From: Enterobacteriaceae bacterium
GTDB taxonomy: Bacteria; Pseudomonadota; Gammaproteobacteria; Enterobacterales; Enterobacteriaceae
Reading direction: 5' to 3'
DNA: 64,000 nucleotides
Assembly: GCA_902363335.1 (NCBI GenBank)
Contig: CABIZV010000001.1
Location: 186,001 to 250,000 of the forward strand
Shown: piece by piece, positions 7,662-16,260 of the stretch
Layout: each line of letters starts with the position of its first letter
Position numbering within the stretch: position 1 is the first letter of the stretch
Position numbers and translations under genes: made by a program
The notes under the pieces: model-generated
What the model was told of the DNA's origin: nothing
The model's database searches: none
The model's input: only the letters and a program-made list of their open reading frames with translations

Positions 7662-8381
7662 ATGAAAGAAATGGATCTCAAGGTATGGCAGCAGGACATT
7701 GAGCAGTGGTTTAAGCAACATTATAACAGCGGCGATGCGTCGCATGATATCGCTCACTTCCGCCGCGTCTGGCATACCGCACGGCGGATAGCTGAGGGCG
7801 AGCAGGTTGATTTACCTGTCATCCTCGTGGCAAGTTACTTTCACGATCTGGTCAGCTTGCCAAAAAATCATCCCGACCGCAGTCGTTCTTCTACGTTATC
7901 CGCCCAGCAGACATTACTCATTTTGCCGCGTGATTTCCCCTCATTTCCCGCTGACTGCTACGCCGCTGTGGCGCACGCAATTGAAGCGCACAGCTTTAGT
8001 GCGCAAATTCCCCCGCAAACGCTTGAGGCGAAAATTGTCCAGGACGCCGACAGGCTTGAAGCACTGGGCGCGATTGGGCTGGCGCGCGTCTTTGCGGTCG
8101 CCGGTGCGCTGAATACCGCCTTGTTTGATGCCGACGATCCGTTTGCCGATAAACGGGAGCTGGATGATAAAGCTTACGCCCTCGATCATTTCCAGACCAA
8201 GCTGCTGCTGCTGCCGGAAACGATGCAGACAACAAAAGGGCGTGAGATGGCACAGCATAATGCGGATTTTCTGGTCCATTTTATGGCCAAGCTGAGCGCC
8301 GAGCTTGCCGGAGAGCCTATCTCGGTCGATGAATCAGTACGCCAGCGATTCGCCGCACTTGCCGGGGACAAATTATGGTAA
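7662..8381 (+). CDS. yedJ: HD-domain phosphohydrolase YedJ
   Basis: 239 residues of the YedJ family of metal-dependent HD phosphohydrolases. The HD metal site is visible as HDIAHFRRVW (first His), YFHDLVSLPKNHP and VQDADRLEALGAIGLAR. It closely matches E. coli YedJ, whose substrate is unknown. Two starts are possible, 7662 (MKEMDLK) and 7671 (MDLK, matching E. coli); neither has a strong ribosome site. It is 35 bases after the yedR-like gene and just upstream of dcm. Confidence 0.85.
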   Translation: MKEMDLKVWQQDIEQWFKQHYNSGDASHDIAHFRRVWHTARRIAEGEQVDLPVILVASYFHDLVSLPKNHPDRSRSSTLSAQQTLLILPRDFPSFPADCYAAVAHAIEAHSFSAQIPPQTLEAKIVQDADRLEALGAIGLARVFAVAGALNTALFDADDPFADKRELDDKAYALDHFQTKLLLLPETMQTTKGREMAQHNADFLVHFMAKLSAELAGEPISVDESVRQRFAALAGDKLW

Positions 8382-8415
8382 TCTCAGGCTTATTTTTCTG
8401 TTTCTGGTCAACTTC

Positions 8416-9840
8416 ATGCAACAGCGAGTCTTATTAAAAGAAGAGGCGGCGGTAAAACCTGCGCCGGATGCGCAAACGCTGCTCCAGCAGATTCTGGATA
8501 TTTACGATCTTAAGACCGTTGTCGCGGCGCTGGAGGCCGTGGGTGAACAGCACTGGAGTCCGGCAATTATCAAACGCGTGGTGGCTTTATCCCGCGCCAA
8601 TACCCGGCTCAGTGAAAATGAGTGCGCCCATCTGGCGGCAATGCTGCCTACGCCCCCGGCGCATCACCCGAATTATGCTTTCCGTTTTATCGATCTTTTT
8701 GCCGGTATCGGCGGAATTCGTCATGGTTTTGAAGCCATTGGCGGGCAGTGCGTGTTCACCAGCGAGTGGAATAAACACGCGGTACGAACCTACAAAGCGA
8801 ACTGGTATTGCGACCCGCAGGCGCACCGGTTTAACGCCGATATCCGCGATGTGACCCTCAGCAATAACCCTGAGATTAGTGACAGTGAGGCCCAGGCGCA
8901 TATTCGTGACTGCATTCCGCAACATGATGTCCTGCTAGCCGGCTTTCCTTGCCAGCCGTTTTCGCTGGCGGGCGTGTCGAAAAAAAATGCGCTGGGGCGA
9001 GCGCACGGTTTTGCCTGTGACACCCAGGGGACGCTATTTTTTGATGTTGTGCGGATTATTGATGCACGTAGACCGGCAATCTTCGTGCTGGAAAACGTCA
9101 AAAACCTGAAAAGCCATGACAACGGCAAAACCTTCCGCATTATTATGCAGACACTGGATGAGCTGGGTTATGAGGTTGCCGATGCGGCAGCAATGGGCGC
9201 TGACGATCCCAAGATTATCGACGGTCAACACTTCCTGCCGCAGCACCGCGAACGCATCGTGCTGGTCGGCTTTCGCCGCGATTTAGGGCTGCATCAGGGG
9301 TTTACCCTGCGTGATATTCCCGCGCAGTACCCTGAGCGTCGCCCGACCTTTGGCGAGCTGCTGGAGCCGACGGTGAATCCTAAATTTATCCTGACACCCG
9401 TGCTGTGGAAGTATCTATATCGCTACGCACGTAAACATCAGGAAAAGGGCAATGGTTTTGGCTATGGCATGGTTGACCCAACCCGTGCTGGCAGCGTTGC
9501 GCGGACGCTGTCGGCGCGTTATTACAAAGATGGCGCCGAGATCCTGATTGATCGTGGCTGGGATCGTGCTTTAGGGGAAAAGAACTTTGACGATCCACAC
9601 AACCAGCTTCATCGGCCGCGTCGTCTGACGCCGCGTGAATGTGCCCGCCTGATGGGGTTTGAATCGCCGCAGGGCTACCAATTCCGCATCCCGGTGTCTG
9701 ATACGCAGGCTTATCGCCAGTTTGGTAATTCCGTGATTGTTCCGGTGTTTGCGGCGGTAGCGCGACTATTGGAGTCGCGTATCTTACAGGCTGTAGCCTT
9801 GCGCCAGGCGGAGAGAAATGATGGCGGACGTTCACGATAA
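8416..9840 (+). CDS. dcm: DNA (cytosine-5-)-methyltransferase Dcm
   Basis: 474 residues, against 472 for E. coli Dcm. It methylates the inner cytosine of CC(A/T)GG. The family motifs run in order: FIDLFAGIGGIRHGFE (SAM binding), GFPCQPFSLAG (catalytic Cys), LENVKNL, QHRERIVLVG, the target-recognition region and FGNSV. The start at 8416 (MQQRVLLKEE) is chosen because longer frames run into yedJ; its ribosome site is weak. No restriction enzyme gene lies nearby, so it is a solitary methylase as in E. coli. Its last 20 bases overlap vsr. Confidence 0.95.
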   Translation: MQQRVLLKEEAAVKPAPDAQTLLQQILDIYDLKTVVAALEAVGEQHWSPAIIKRVVALSRANTRLSENECAHLAAMLPTPPAHHPNYAFRFIDLFAGIGGIRHGFEAIGGQCVFTSEWNKHAVRTYKANWYCDPQAHRFNADIRDVTLSNNPEISDSEAQAHIRDCIPQHDVLLAGFPCQPFSLAGVSKKNALGRAHGFACDTQGTLFFDVVRIIDARRPAIFVLENVKNLKSHDNGKTFRIIMQTLDELGYEVADAAAMGADDPKIIDGQHFLPQHRERIVLVGFRRDLGLHQGFTLRDIPAQYPERRPTFGELLEPTVNPKFILTPVLWKYLYRYARKHQEKGNGFGYGMVDPTRAGSVARTLSARYYKDGAEILIDRGWDRALGEKNFDDPHNQLHRPRRLTPRECARLMGFESPQGYQFRIPVSDTQAYRQFGNSVIVPVFAAVARLLESRILQAVALRQAERNDGGRSR

Positions 9841-10303
9841 GGCCACTCGCAGTAAGAATATGCGCGCTATCGGCGCGCAAAATACGGCGATTGAAAAACG
9901 CATGGCGACGTTGCTCGATACCCTCGGGTTACGCTGGATAACCCAGGATCCTGACCTACCGGGTCGCCCTGACTTTACGCTTGGCGAATATCGCTGTGTG
10001 ATATTTACCCACGGCTGCTTTTGGCATCATCACGATTGTTATCTGTTTAAAGTTCCCGCCACGCGCACCGAATTCTGGTTGAATAAAATTGACGCCAACG
10101 TGCGGCGAGATGTCCGCGATATGCATCTGTTGACGGAGCAAGGCTGGCGAGTGCTGGTAGTGTGGGAATGTGCGTTACGCGGGCGGGCTAAACTCACCGA
10201 TACGGCGCTGTGTGAGCGGTTAGAAGAGTGGGTCTGCGGCGGCGATGGCAGCGCGCAGATAGGCATTCAGGGGATCTCTCCCCTGAGCTTCACTTCTCGC
10301 TAG
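9821..10303 (+). CDS. vsr: Very-short-patch mismatch endonuclease Vsr
   Basis: 160 residues. Vsr nicks 5' of the T in T:G mismatches that arise by deamination of Dcm-methylated cytosine and so starts their repair. Family motifs are DKATRSKNMRAI, the catalytic PGRPDF aspartate, FTHGCFWH zinc/active-site residues and VWECALRG. The second ATG (9821, MADVHDK) matches E. coli Vsr and is used; a first ATG lies 3 bases earlier. It is translated from within the dcm end in another frame, the arrangement known from E. coli. Its 3' end overlaps yedA by 14 bases. Confidence 0.95.
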   Translation: MADVHDKATRSKNMRAIGAQNTAIEKRMATLLDTLGLRWITQDPDLPGRPDFTLGEYRCVIFTHGCFWHHHDCYLFKVPATRTEFWLNKIDANVRRDVRDMHLLTEQGWRVLVVWECALRGRAKLTDTALCERLEEWVCGGDGSAQIGIQGISPLSFTSR

Positions 10304-11201
10304 AGCAGGTCAAAACGGTACTTTTGGCAGGAAACAGGTACTTGCCGAGCGTCACCAGCACCACCGCCGCAATGATAATTATCAGGGCCAGCCACTCGGT
10401 ACCCGACAAATTCTCACCGTTAAACTGGGTGCCTAACAGTACGGCCACCACCGGATTGACGTAGGCATAGCTGGTTGCCACCGCAGGCGTGACGTTGCGA
10501 ATAAGGTACATATAGGCGTTAATCGCAATGATTGAGCCAAAGAGTGATAGATAAGCCACCGCCAGAAAACCGCTGAGATCCGGCATGGTTGTCAGCCGCT
10601 CGCCGCTCAGTAGCGAGGCTATCATCAGCACAAGACCCGCAGCTAGCATTTCAACTGCGCCGGCCATCATCCCGGTGGGGAGCGTAATCCGTGAGCCGTA
10701 AACCGAGCCAAATGCCCAGCTTATCGAACCAATCAGGATCATTACCGCGCCCCATGGGTTGCCGCTAAGGTTGCCACCGCTATTCAGCAATACGATGCCC
10801 GCAAGCCCAATGGCAATCCCCATCCATTCGATTTTACGGGTAGCAATACCGAAGAAACGACTAAAACAGAGGGTAAAAAGCGGTACGGTCGCGACCATCA
10901 CCGCGGCAATGCCGGAAGGCACATGCTGGTGTTCCGCCACCGTGACCATCCCGTTACCGACCGCCAGCAGCAGCACGCCAATCAGTGCGGCATTGAGCAG
11001 CGGCTTTCTGGCGGGTAAACGGTGGCCCGTTGCCAGCAAAAAAGCCATTAAGAGCAGGCCCGCCGCGAGGAAACGAACGCCTGCCATCATCAAAGGCGGC
11101 CAACTTGCCACACCGATGCTGATGGCGAAATAGGTCGATCCCCAGATGATATACAGCGCAAATAGCGCGCCAATCAGCGGTAAAAGGTGTTTAAAACGCA
11201 T
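10290..11201 (-). CDS. yedA: DMT-superfamily transporter YedA
   Basis: 303 residues of the EamA drug/metabolite transporter family, with about ten membrane helices in two repeats. It closely matches E. coli YedA (LYIIWGSTYF, GNGMVTVAEHQ, ISWAFGSVYGSRI, YAYVNPVVAVLLGT). The substrate is not known from sequence; small-molecule or amino-acid export is typical of the family. GAGGAAGT directly precedes the ATG. It converges on vsr and is divergent from yedI. Confidence 0.92.
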   Translation of the reverse strand: MRFKHLLPLIGALFALYIIWGSTYFAISIGVASWPPLMMAGVRFLAAGLLLMAFLLATGHRLPARKPLLNAALIGVLLLAVGNGMVTVAEHQHVPSGIAAVMVATVPLFTLCFSRFFGIATRKIEWMGIAIGLAGIVLLNSGGNLSGNPWGAVMILIGSISWAFGSVYGSRITLPTGMMAGAVEMLAAGLVLMIASLLSGERLTTMPDLSGFLAVAYLSLFGSIIAINAYMYLIRNVTPAVATSYAYVNPVVAVLLGTQFNGENLSGTEWLALIIIIAAVVLVTLGKYLFPAKSTVLTCSSEK

Positions 11202-11375
11202 ACTTCCTCACGGCAAAATAGCAAGCAGGCAGATAGTAAACGTCAAAACTACCTCGCTGGCGAGTACTTTAATTAAGGGCTTGATGTTGCTTGAGTGTTA
11301 TAGATATGTATCTCTTACACCTTGCGCTTTTTTGCTTCATACTTTGATATCAATACAAAATGAAGGATGACTCTT

Positions 11376-12287
11376 GTGGCAGGAAGTAGCTTATTAACCT
11401 TATTAGATGATATCGCCACCTTACTGGATGATATCTCCATGATGGGCAAACTGGCGGCAAAGAAAACGGCCGGTGTATTAGGTGATGATTTATCACTAAA
11501 CGCCCAGCAGGTATCGGGGGTGCGGGCCAATCGAGAACTTCCGGTTGTCTGGAGCGTGGCCAAAGGGTCGTTGCTTAACAAGGTGATCCTTGTTCCGTTA
11601 GCTTTGCTTATCAGCGCTTTTATTCCCTGGGCGGTTACACCGCTACTGATGGTGGGTGGCGCCTACCTTTGCTTTGAAGGCGTGGAGAAAGTGGTGCATT
11701 CGCTTCACGCGCGCAAGCATAAAGGAGACGATAACGCCCGCCAGCAGCGCCTGGAGGCCATTGCCCAGCAGGATCCTGCCGTTTATGAGCGTGACAAAGT
11801 TAAAGGGGCGATTCGTACTGACTTTATTCTGTCGGCCGAAATCGTGGCGATAACCCTGGGGATCGTCGCGGAGGCGCCTTTATTGAATCAGGTGCTGATT
11901 TTATCCGGCATCGCGATACTGGTGACGGTCGGGGTATATGGCATTGTCGGCGTCATCGTCAAACTTGATGATATGGGATACTGGCTGGTCGAAAAAAGCA
12001 ATGCGCTGGCGCAAGGGGTCGGTAAGGGGCTGTTGTTTATTGCGCCCTGGCTGATGAAAATTCTTTCGGTAGTGGGCACGCTGGCGATGTTTTTGGTCGG
12101 TGGCGGCATTGTGATTCATGGTATCGGGCCGCTGCATCATGCCATTGAAACCTTCGCCGCCGGGTACGGCGCGTGGGGCGTAATGTTACTGCCGACGCTT
12201 GCTAACCTGGTGCTTGGCTTTATCATTGGCGCTATCGTGCTGTCAGTGGTCAATTTGATTTCCCGCCTACGCCAGGCAAATGGATAA
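11376..12287 (+). CDS. yedI: Inner-membrane protein YedI (DUF808)
   Basis: 303 residues with several membrane helices, matching E. coli YedI from LLTLLDDIATLLDDI onward. Family DUF808; function unknown. The GTG at 11376 (VAGSSLL) fits E. coli and has AAGGA at a normal distance, whereas the in-frame ATG at 11367 has AAGG immediately against it. It is divergently transcribed from yedA across a 174-base gap. Confidence 0.9.
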   Translation: MAGSSLLTLLDDIATLLDDISMMGKLAAKKTAGVLGDDLSLNAQQVSGVRANRELPVVWSVAKGSLLNKVILVPLALLISAFIPWAVTPLLMVGGAYLCFEGVEKVVHSLHARKHKGDDNARQQRLEAIAQQDPAVYERDKVKGAIRTDFILSAEIVAITLGIVAEAPLLNQVLILSGIAILVTVGVYGIVGVIVKLDDMGYWLVEKSNALAQGVGKGLLFIAPWLMKILSVVGTLAMFLVGGGIVIHGIGPLHHAIETFAAGYGAWGVMLLPTLANLVLGFIIGAIVLSVVNLISRLRQANG

Positions 12288-12365
12288 AAAAACGCTGCGA
12301 TAATACGCAAACCCCTGGGGAATCGGCTAAGGTGAAACAGTTTCACCCTGATACCGGAGGCACAA

Positions 12366-12548
12366 ATGGTCTTTTTGGTCAGTGATGAAGTTCGGCCCAA
12401 AAATGGCGGGCCGCGAATGGTCGTAACCGGCTATTCCAGCGGGATGATTGAATGCCGCTGGTATGATGGATTTGGCGTTAAGCGGGAGGCATTCCGCGAA
12501 GACGAACTGATCCCCGGAGAGATTCGCAAACAAGAAAAGGCGTGTTAA
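12366..12548 (+). CDS. yodC: Small protein YodC
   Basis: 60 residues, the same length as E. coli YodC, with the shared core GGPRMVVTGYSSGMIECRWY and VKREAF. It is a DUF2158 beta-barrel-like small protein of unknown role. GGAGG lies 5 bases before the ATG. It is separated from yedI by 78 bases and followed by a terminator, so it is probably its own unit. Confidence 0.9.
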   Translation: MVFLVSDEVRPKNGGPRMVVTGYSSGMIECRWYDGFGVKREAFREDELIPGEIRKQEKAC

Positions 12549-12557
12549 TCGTGTTTA

Positions 12558-12581
12558 CGCCCGGCATCTGCCGGGCGTTTT
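12558..12581 (+). terminator. Terminator after yodC
   Basis: The stem CGCCCGGCA/TGCCGGGCG (12558-12566 with 12569-12577) is followed by TTTT. Confidence 0.8.
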
Positions 12582-12704
12582 AGAGCCATCAGAAATCAGG
12601 CTCTTTGTTGTCGTGAAGCAGTGGAGCACCATGAAATATCAGCAGATATGTTGTACAAAAACCGCATTGGATGTTGCGTTTGGCCGTAACGTAAGGGGGG
12701 AATC

Positions 12705-14423
12705 TTGCATCCCTTAACGGTAAAAACGGCAGCCCGATCTGAAGGCTGGTGGGCGAAGCTGACGCGCCGCATTCGGCCTGAACGGGTGGTTAATATCTGC
12801 TTTCTGGTGGTGCTGTTTTTTTCAACGCTGCTCACCTGGCGTGAAACGCTCGTGCTGGAAGAGGCCTACATCTCGAGCCAGCGTAATAACCTCAAAAACG
12901 TTGCCAATGATATGGAAGGGCAGATCCAGTTCAACACCGATCGCCTGCTTTTCTTTCGCAATGGCATGCAGTCGGCACTGCAAATTCCACTGGCCTTCGA
13001 AATCCTGCGTACCGCTGAGCAAGAGTTTGAACGCAAACGCGCCCAGCCGGAGTGGCGGATCTCTTTGAATAACAATCGCACCCTCCCGTTGGACGGCGTC
13101 TCCGATAAGTTTGTGGAAAATACGGCGCTTTTGTCGCGCGATAACCCGCTGCTCGGCAATGAGTTTATGGCGACCATTGAACTGGGCTATTTATTGAAGC
13201 TCTCGTCAATGACACGCCAGCATGTTTCGCGTTTCGATACGCATATGATTTACGTATCTCGGGCAGGGTTTTATCTCAGCACCGAGGGAGAGCCGACCGG
13301 CAGCATTACTGAATACTATTACAAGCAGGCCACCAGCCCCTGGTTTATGGCGCAGTCACAGCGCGATAACCCAGGGCGCGGGGTAAAATGGCAAACCGTC
13401 TTTAGCACAGGAAAAAATCCTGTGGCACAGGAGGTGGTGGCCGCCGCACCCCTGGACTTTGAGCAATATTGGTTTGGCGTACTGGCTATCCAACTGTCGG
13501 TCAATGAGATGACTCATTTTCTTATCGATGCGGTTAAAGGCGACGAGGATGGGGAGTACCAGCTCTACGATCGCCGTATGAATCTGATTGCTTCTTCTAA
13601 ATATGAATCTTCACAGCAAACGAAACTGTCACCGGAGATGAGGGCGAAGCTTGCCTATGCCTATGAGCACGAGAATGATGGTAATGTCCGGGCACTGTCG
13701 CAGTTTGTCAGTTGGGAGAAGCTGCGTAACTTCGACGGTGTGTTAATCCGCATTCATAATCTGGATGAAGGTATTCGCGGCGATTTTGGCAGCATTGGTA
13801 TTGCGTTAACCCTGCTGTGGGTGCTGTTTACCACCATGCTGCTCATCTCGTGGGCGGTTATTCGGCGTATGGTTCGCAACATGTCGTCACTGCAGGATTC
13901 CCTTGCGTGGCGAGCCTGGCACGATATGTTGACTCGTCTTTATAATCGTTCTGCGCTATTTGAACGTGCCGGAAAGGCATTGGCGGCCTGTCAGCTCAAT
14001 GGGCAGCCGCTGGCCGTTATTCAGTTGGATCTCGACCATTTTAAAAGCATCAATGATAGGTTCGGGCATCAGGCGGGTGACCGGGTGCTGGTGCATATTG
14101 GTCGGGTGATCCTCAATAATATTCGCCAGCACGATATTGCCGGTCGCGTTGGCGGAGAGGAGTTCTGTATTGTCCTGCCGGAAACCTCGATGGAACAAGC
14201 GGTAAACATCGCTGAGCGGATCCGTGAGAGCATTTTTGGCCGGGAGATCCTGATTGGTAAAAATCAGACGCTACGGTTGAGTGCTTCCCTGGGGGTATGC
14301 AGTAGCGAAGAGCTTAAGCGTTATGATTTTGAACACCTGCAATCGGTGGCTGATGGGCGCTTGTACCACGCGAAAAAGAGTGGCCGAAACCAGGTTTGTG
14401 CAGAGGATGTGGCAAATAGCTAA
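12705..14423 (+). CDS. dgcQ: Membrane diguanylate cyclase DgcQ
   Basis: 572 residues. Membrane helices at about 28-46 and 366-388 flank a periplasmic sensor region, and a GGDEF domain fills about 400-565. The active site is GGEEF (483-487), and an inhibitory I-site RQHD (474-477) stands five residues before it, so it should make cyclic di-GMP under product feedback. It matches E. coli DgcQ (YedQ), linked to cellulose and biofilm control. The start is a TTG at 12705 with AAGGGGG upstream; no better ATG is present. An HD-GYP enzyme at 54368-56554 could oppose it. Confidence 0.92.
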   Translation: MHPLTVKTAARSEGWWAKLTRRIRPERVVNICFLVVLFFSTLLTWRETLVLEEAYISSQRNNLKNVANDMEGQIQFNTDRLLFFRNGMQSALQIPLAFEILRTAEQEFERKRAQPEWRISLNNNRTLPLDGVSDKFVENTALLSRDNPLLGNEFMATIELGYLLKLSSMTRQHVSRFDTHMIYVSRAGFYLSTEGEPTGSITEYYYKQATSPWFMAQSQRDNPGRGVKWQTVFSTGKNPVAQEVVAAAPLDFEQYWFGVLAIQLSVNEMTHFLIDAVKGDEDGEYQLYDRRMNLIASSKYESSQQTKLSPEMRAKLAYAYEHENDGNVRALSQFVSWEKLRNFDGVLIRIHNLDEGIRGDFGSIGIALTLLWVLFTTMLLISWAVIRRMVRNMSSLQDSLAWRAWHDMLTRLYNRSALFERAGKALAACQLNGQPLAVIQLDLDHFKSINDRFGHQAGDRVLVHIGRVILNNIRQHDIAGRVGGEEFCIVLPETSMEQAVNIAERIRESIFGREILIGKNQTLRLSASLGVCSSEELKRYDFEHLQSVADGRLYHAKKSGRNQVCAEDVANS

Positions 14424-14614
14424 AGTGAATGTTTCGGGGGCGGGCTTAGCACATAAATTATAGTTAAGGTTAAAATTCTATATGAGATAAATCTCAAAGG
14501 AGGCAGCGTGGTTTTTGGGGTTATAAGATGTAACCACATGATTATTAAGGACTCTAAGGTTTCACCTCGTATCGAAGGCGCTACCATCATACTTATTCAT
14601 TATGCGAATAATTC

Positions 14615-14643
14615 TTGTCTTCAGAACTAAACGCAGATAGTGT
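14615..14643 (+). promoter_or_regulatory. dsrA promoter
   Basis: A -35 TTGTCT (14615-14620) and a -10 TAGTGT (14638-14643) with a 17-base spacer end a few bases before the expected DsrA 5' end. The region from 14424 to the promoter holds no gene. Confidence 0.6.
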
Positions 14644-14647
14644 TTTA

Positions 14648-14736
14648 TCCACGTCAGGTTTCCTGATGTAACGAATATTTCAATGCTTCTTGCCTCGGCA
14701 AGGTTGATCCCGACGCTTACGTGTCGGGATTTTTTT
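14648..14736 (+). ncRNA. dsrA: DsrA small regulatory RNA
   Basis: The segment follows E. coli DsrA: the rpoS-pairing stem-loop (TCAGGTTTCCTGATGTAACG), the AATGCTTCTTGC middle stem, and the terminator hairpin ATCCCGAC/GTCGGGAT with seven Ts ending at 14736. DsrA with Hfq activates rpoS translation and represses hns. The middle stem is altered but still pairs (CTTGCC/GGCAAG). It sits between dgcQ and yodD, near rcsA as in E. coli. The 5' end is placed by alignment to the recalled E. coli RNA and is good to a few bases. Confidence 0.88.
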
Positions 14737-14740
14737 ACGT

Positions 14741-14950
14741 CTAACGACCGATCTCGCTGACGCTAAAATCATGGATATCGAGCTCGAAGGCTTCAGCCAG
14801 TTCTCGCCACGTATGGTATTCTCGACCATCAACGCTCACATGGTGAGGGTCGTCCGTCGCGCGGTGAATTTCACTTTCGCAGATCTCATTGATGGCCGCC
14901 AGTAACGCATCAACGTTTACCCCTTGCGGGTCGCTCGCCATTTTCATCAT
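14741..14950 (-). CDS. yodD: Stress-induced small protein YodD
   Basis: About 69 residues. The C-terminal half (VDALLAAINEI, HVSVDGREYHTWREL, AFELDIHDFSVSE) matches E. coli YodD closely. The ATG at 14948-14950 has AAAAGG at good spacing; a GTG at 14966-14968 would add six residues. YodD is reported as a stress-induced protein of unknown mechanism. It converges on dsrA, whose terminator lies 5 bases away. Confidence 0.85.
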   Translation of the reverse strand: MMKMASDPQGVNVDALLAAINEICESEIHRATDDPHHVSVDGREYHTWRELAEAFELDIHDFSVSEIGR

Positions 14951-15120
14951 CAGTACCTTTTGTTCCACTCCCTGTTTAAGTATATATCTTTTAAATGAGA
15001 TTGTTCATTAATTGAGCAATCAGGGACGGGTGATGGAATATCAGGCAGTTACGCCTTAGGGCGCTGTCAGCAGGCGAAATTTGTTCTACACTGGGCTAAA
15101 CCAATCAGGAGATGACGTTT

Positions 15121-15309
15121 ATGCAAGTTAACGATCGTGTGTCGGTAAAAACGGATGGAGGGCCGCGTCGCTCTGGAGTCGTTTTGGCGATAGAGCAGTT
15201 TAATGAAGGAACGATGTATCTGGTGGCGCTTGAAGATTACCCGCTAGGGATCTGGTTCTTCAATGAGAAAGGTCACCCTGATGGGATTTTCGTTGAACTC
15301 AGTGAATAA
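15121..15309 (+). CDS. dsrB: Small protein DsrB
   Basis: 62 residues, the same length as E. coli DsrB, with VNDRVSVKTDGGPRR and LEDYPLGIWFFNE. The ATG at 15121 with AGGAG nine bases upstream is used; an in-frame ATG at 15112 lies directly against that AGGAG. DsrB lies between dsrA and rcsA in E. coli too and has no established function. Confidence 0.9.
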   Translation: MQVNDRVSVKTDGGPRRSGVVLAIEQFNEGTMYLVALEDYPLGIWFFNEKGHPDGIFVELSE

Positions 15310-15319
15310 CGTTCGACAT

Positions 15320-15341
15320 CTGGCGGTAGACATACCGCCAG
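15320..15341. terminator. Hairpin between dsrB and rcsA ends
   Basis: A perfect 9-bp stem (CTGGCGGTA/TACCGCCAG) with a 4-base loop lies between convergent genes. The T-runs are poor, so it is a weak or factor-assisted terminator. Confidence 0.5.
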
Positions 15342-15360
15342 GATCCCTGTCATCATCGTC

Positions 15361-15984
15361 CTAACGCATATTCACAAAGATGCCGGAGGTGACGTTCTCT
15401 GCCAGGCGAACAACATGATAAATGACCTGCTTGTTATGCGTTTTTATTTTCTTTTTAATATTACCCTTATGTGACGATACGGTTTTGGCTTTAATATTCA
15501 TCTGATCTGAAATCTGAATCGTCCCCTGACCGGACATCCACATTTTCAGCATACTTGATTCCGTTCGGCTTAATGACAGCGTGGTCATATTAGTTTGCTT
15601 TACTTCTACCGCTTCTTTTTTCAGATAATTCCCCAGAATGCTATCTAATGTTTCTGGCTTTATTGATTTAGAACTAATTAACAGATTACTCCGAACCATC
15701 AAATATTCATCAAAATGAATATTGGCGATTGCCATAAAAACAATGAATAGCGTTCTGGGATGTTGATTAATGATCTGCTTGATATGCAGACTGCTCTGCA
15801 CATCGTGAATGAAGCAGTCCTCATTAATAAACACGACAGAAGGAAGGCGGTTGGCACAGCTTTCCGCAAGCCCGTCTACGCTATCAACATTGTCAATGTC
15901 TCGCTTCTTGACGCCCCGACTGGCTAGATATCCCGTTAATCCTAGCCGTGTGTAACTGCATAGATCCATAATAATCGTTGACAT
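15361..15984 (-). CDS. rcsA: Capsule transcription activator RcsA
   Basis: 207 residues, the same length as E. coli RcsA. The C-terminal LuxR-type HTH (LSRTESSMLKMWMSGQGTIQI, NIKAKTVSSHKGNIKKKI) follows a receiver-like domain without a phospho-acceptor. RcsA partners RcsB to activate colanic-acid capsule genes and to repress flhDC; it is degraded by Lon. The gene is more AT-rich than its neighbours, as expected for an H-NS-silenced gene relieved by DsrA. An RcsAB box lies upstream, consistent with known autoactivation. Confidence 0.95.
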   Translation of the reverse strand: MSTIIMDLCSYTRLGLTGYLASRGVKKRDIDNVDSVDGLAESCANRLPSVVFINEDCFIHDVQSSLHIKQIINQHPRTLFIVFMAIANIHFDEYLMVRSNLLISSKSIKPETLDSILGNYLKKEAVEVKQTNMTTLSLSRTESSMLKMWMSGQGTIQISDQMNIKAKTVSSHKGNIKKKIKTHNKQVIYHVVRLAENVTSGIFVNMR

Positions 15985-16125
15985 GGCATACCCTCACTCG
16001 ATGCGTAACGATAATTAACCCATTACCCTTGAACTTCATCGTTGTAAAAAAAAGCTAAATAAAAAACCAGGAAATGAAGATGATTAGGCGGCATCAACTA
16101 TCCCGTAAAGTTACGTATAATTTGC

Positions 16126-16139
16126 CAGGAATCATCTTA
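16126..16139 (-). promoter_or_regulatory. RcsAB box upstream of rcsA
   Basis: On the minus strand TAAGATGATTCCTG matches the RcsAB consensus TaAGaatatTCctA at 11 of 14 positions. It lies about 140 bases before the rcsA start, where an autoregulatory site is expected. Confidence 0.6.
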
Positions 16140-16260
16140 AAGTAAAGTAAATGTTGCGTTATGTGAATAACCTAAAAACAAATAACCCGCACCAGCGATA
16201 TGCTGGTAGATGTTTTTGGATTTCTATTTTAGGAATTTCCTCATAATAACCCGAAAGGTA

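Noticed and set aside
8145..8152. GCCGATAA inside yedJ
   Set aside because: No -35 partner; it is ordinary coding sequence.
8416..10303. A restriction-modification defence island around dcm-vsr
   Set aside because: No restriction endonuclease gene is nearby; this is the usual solitary dcm-vsr pair.
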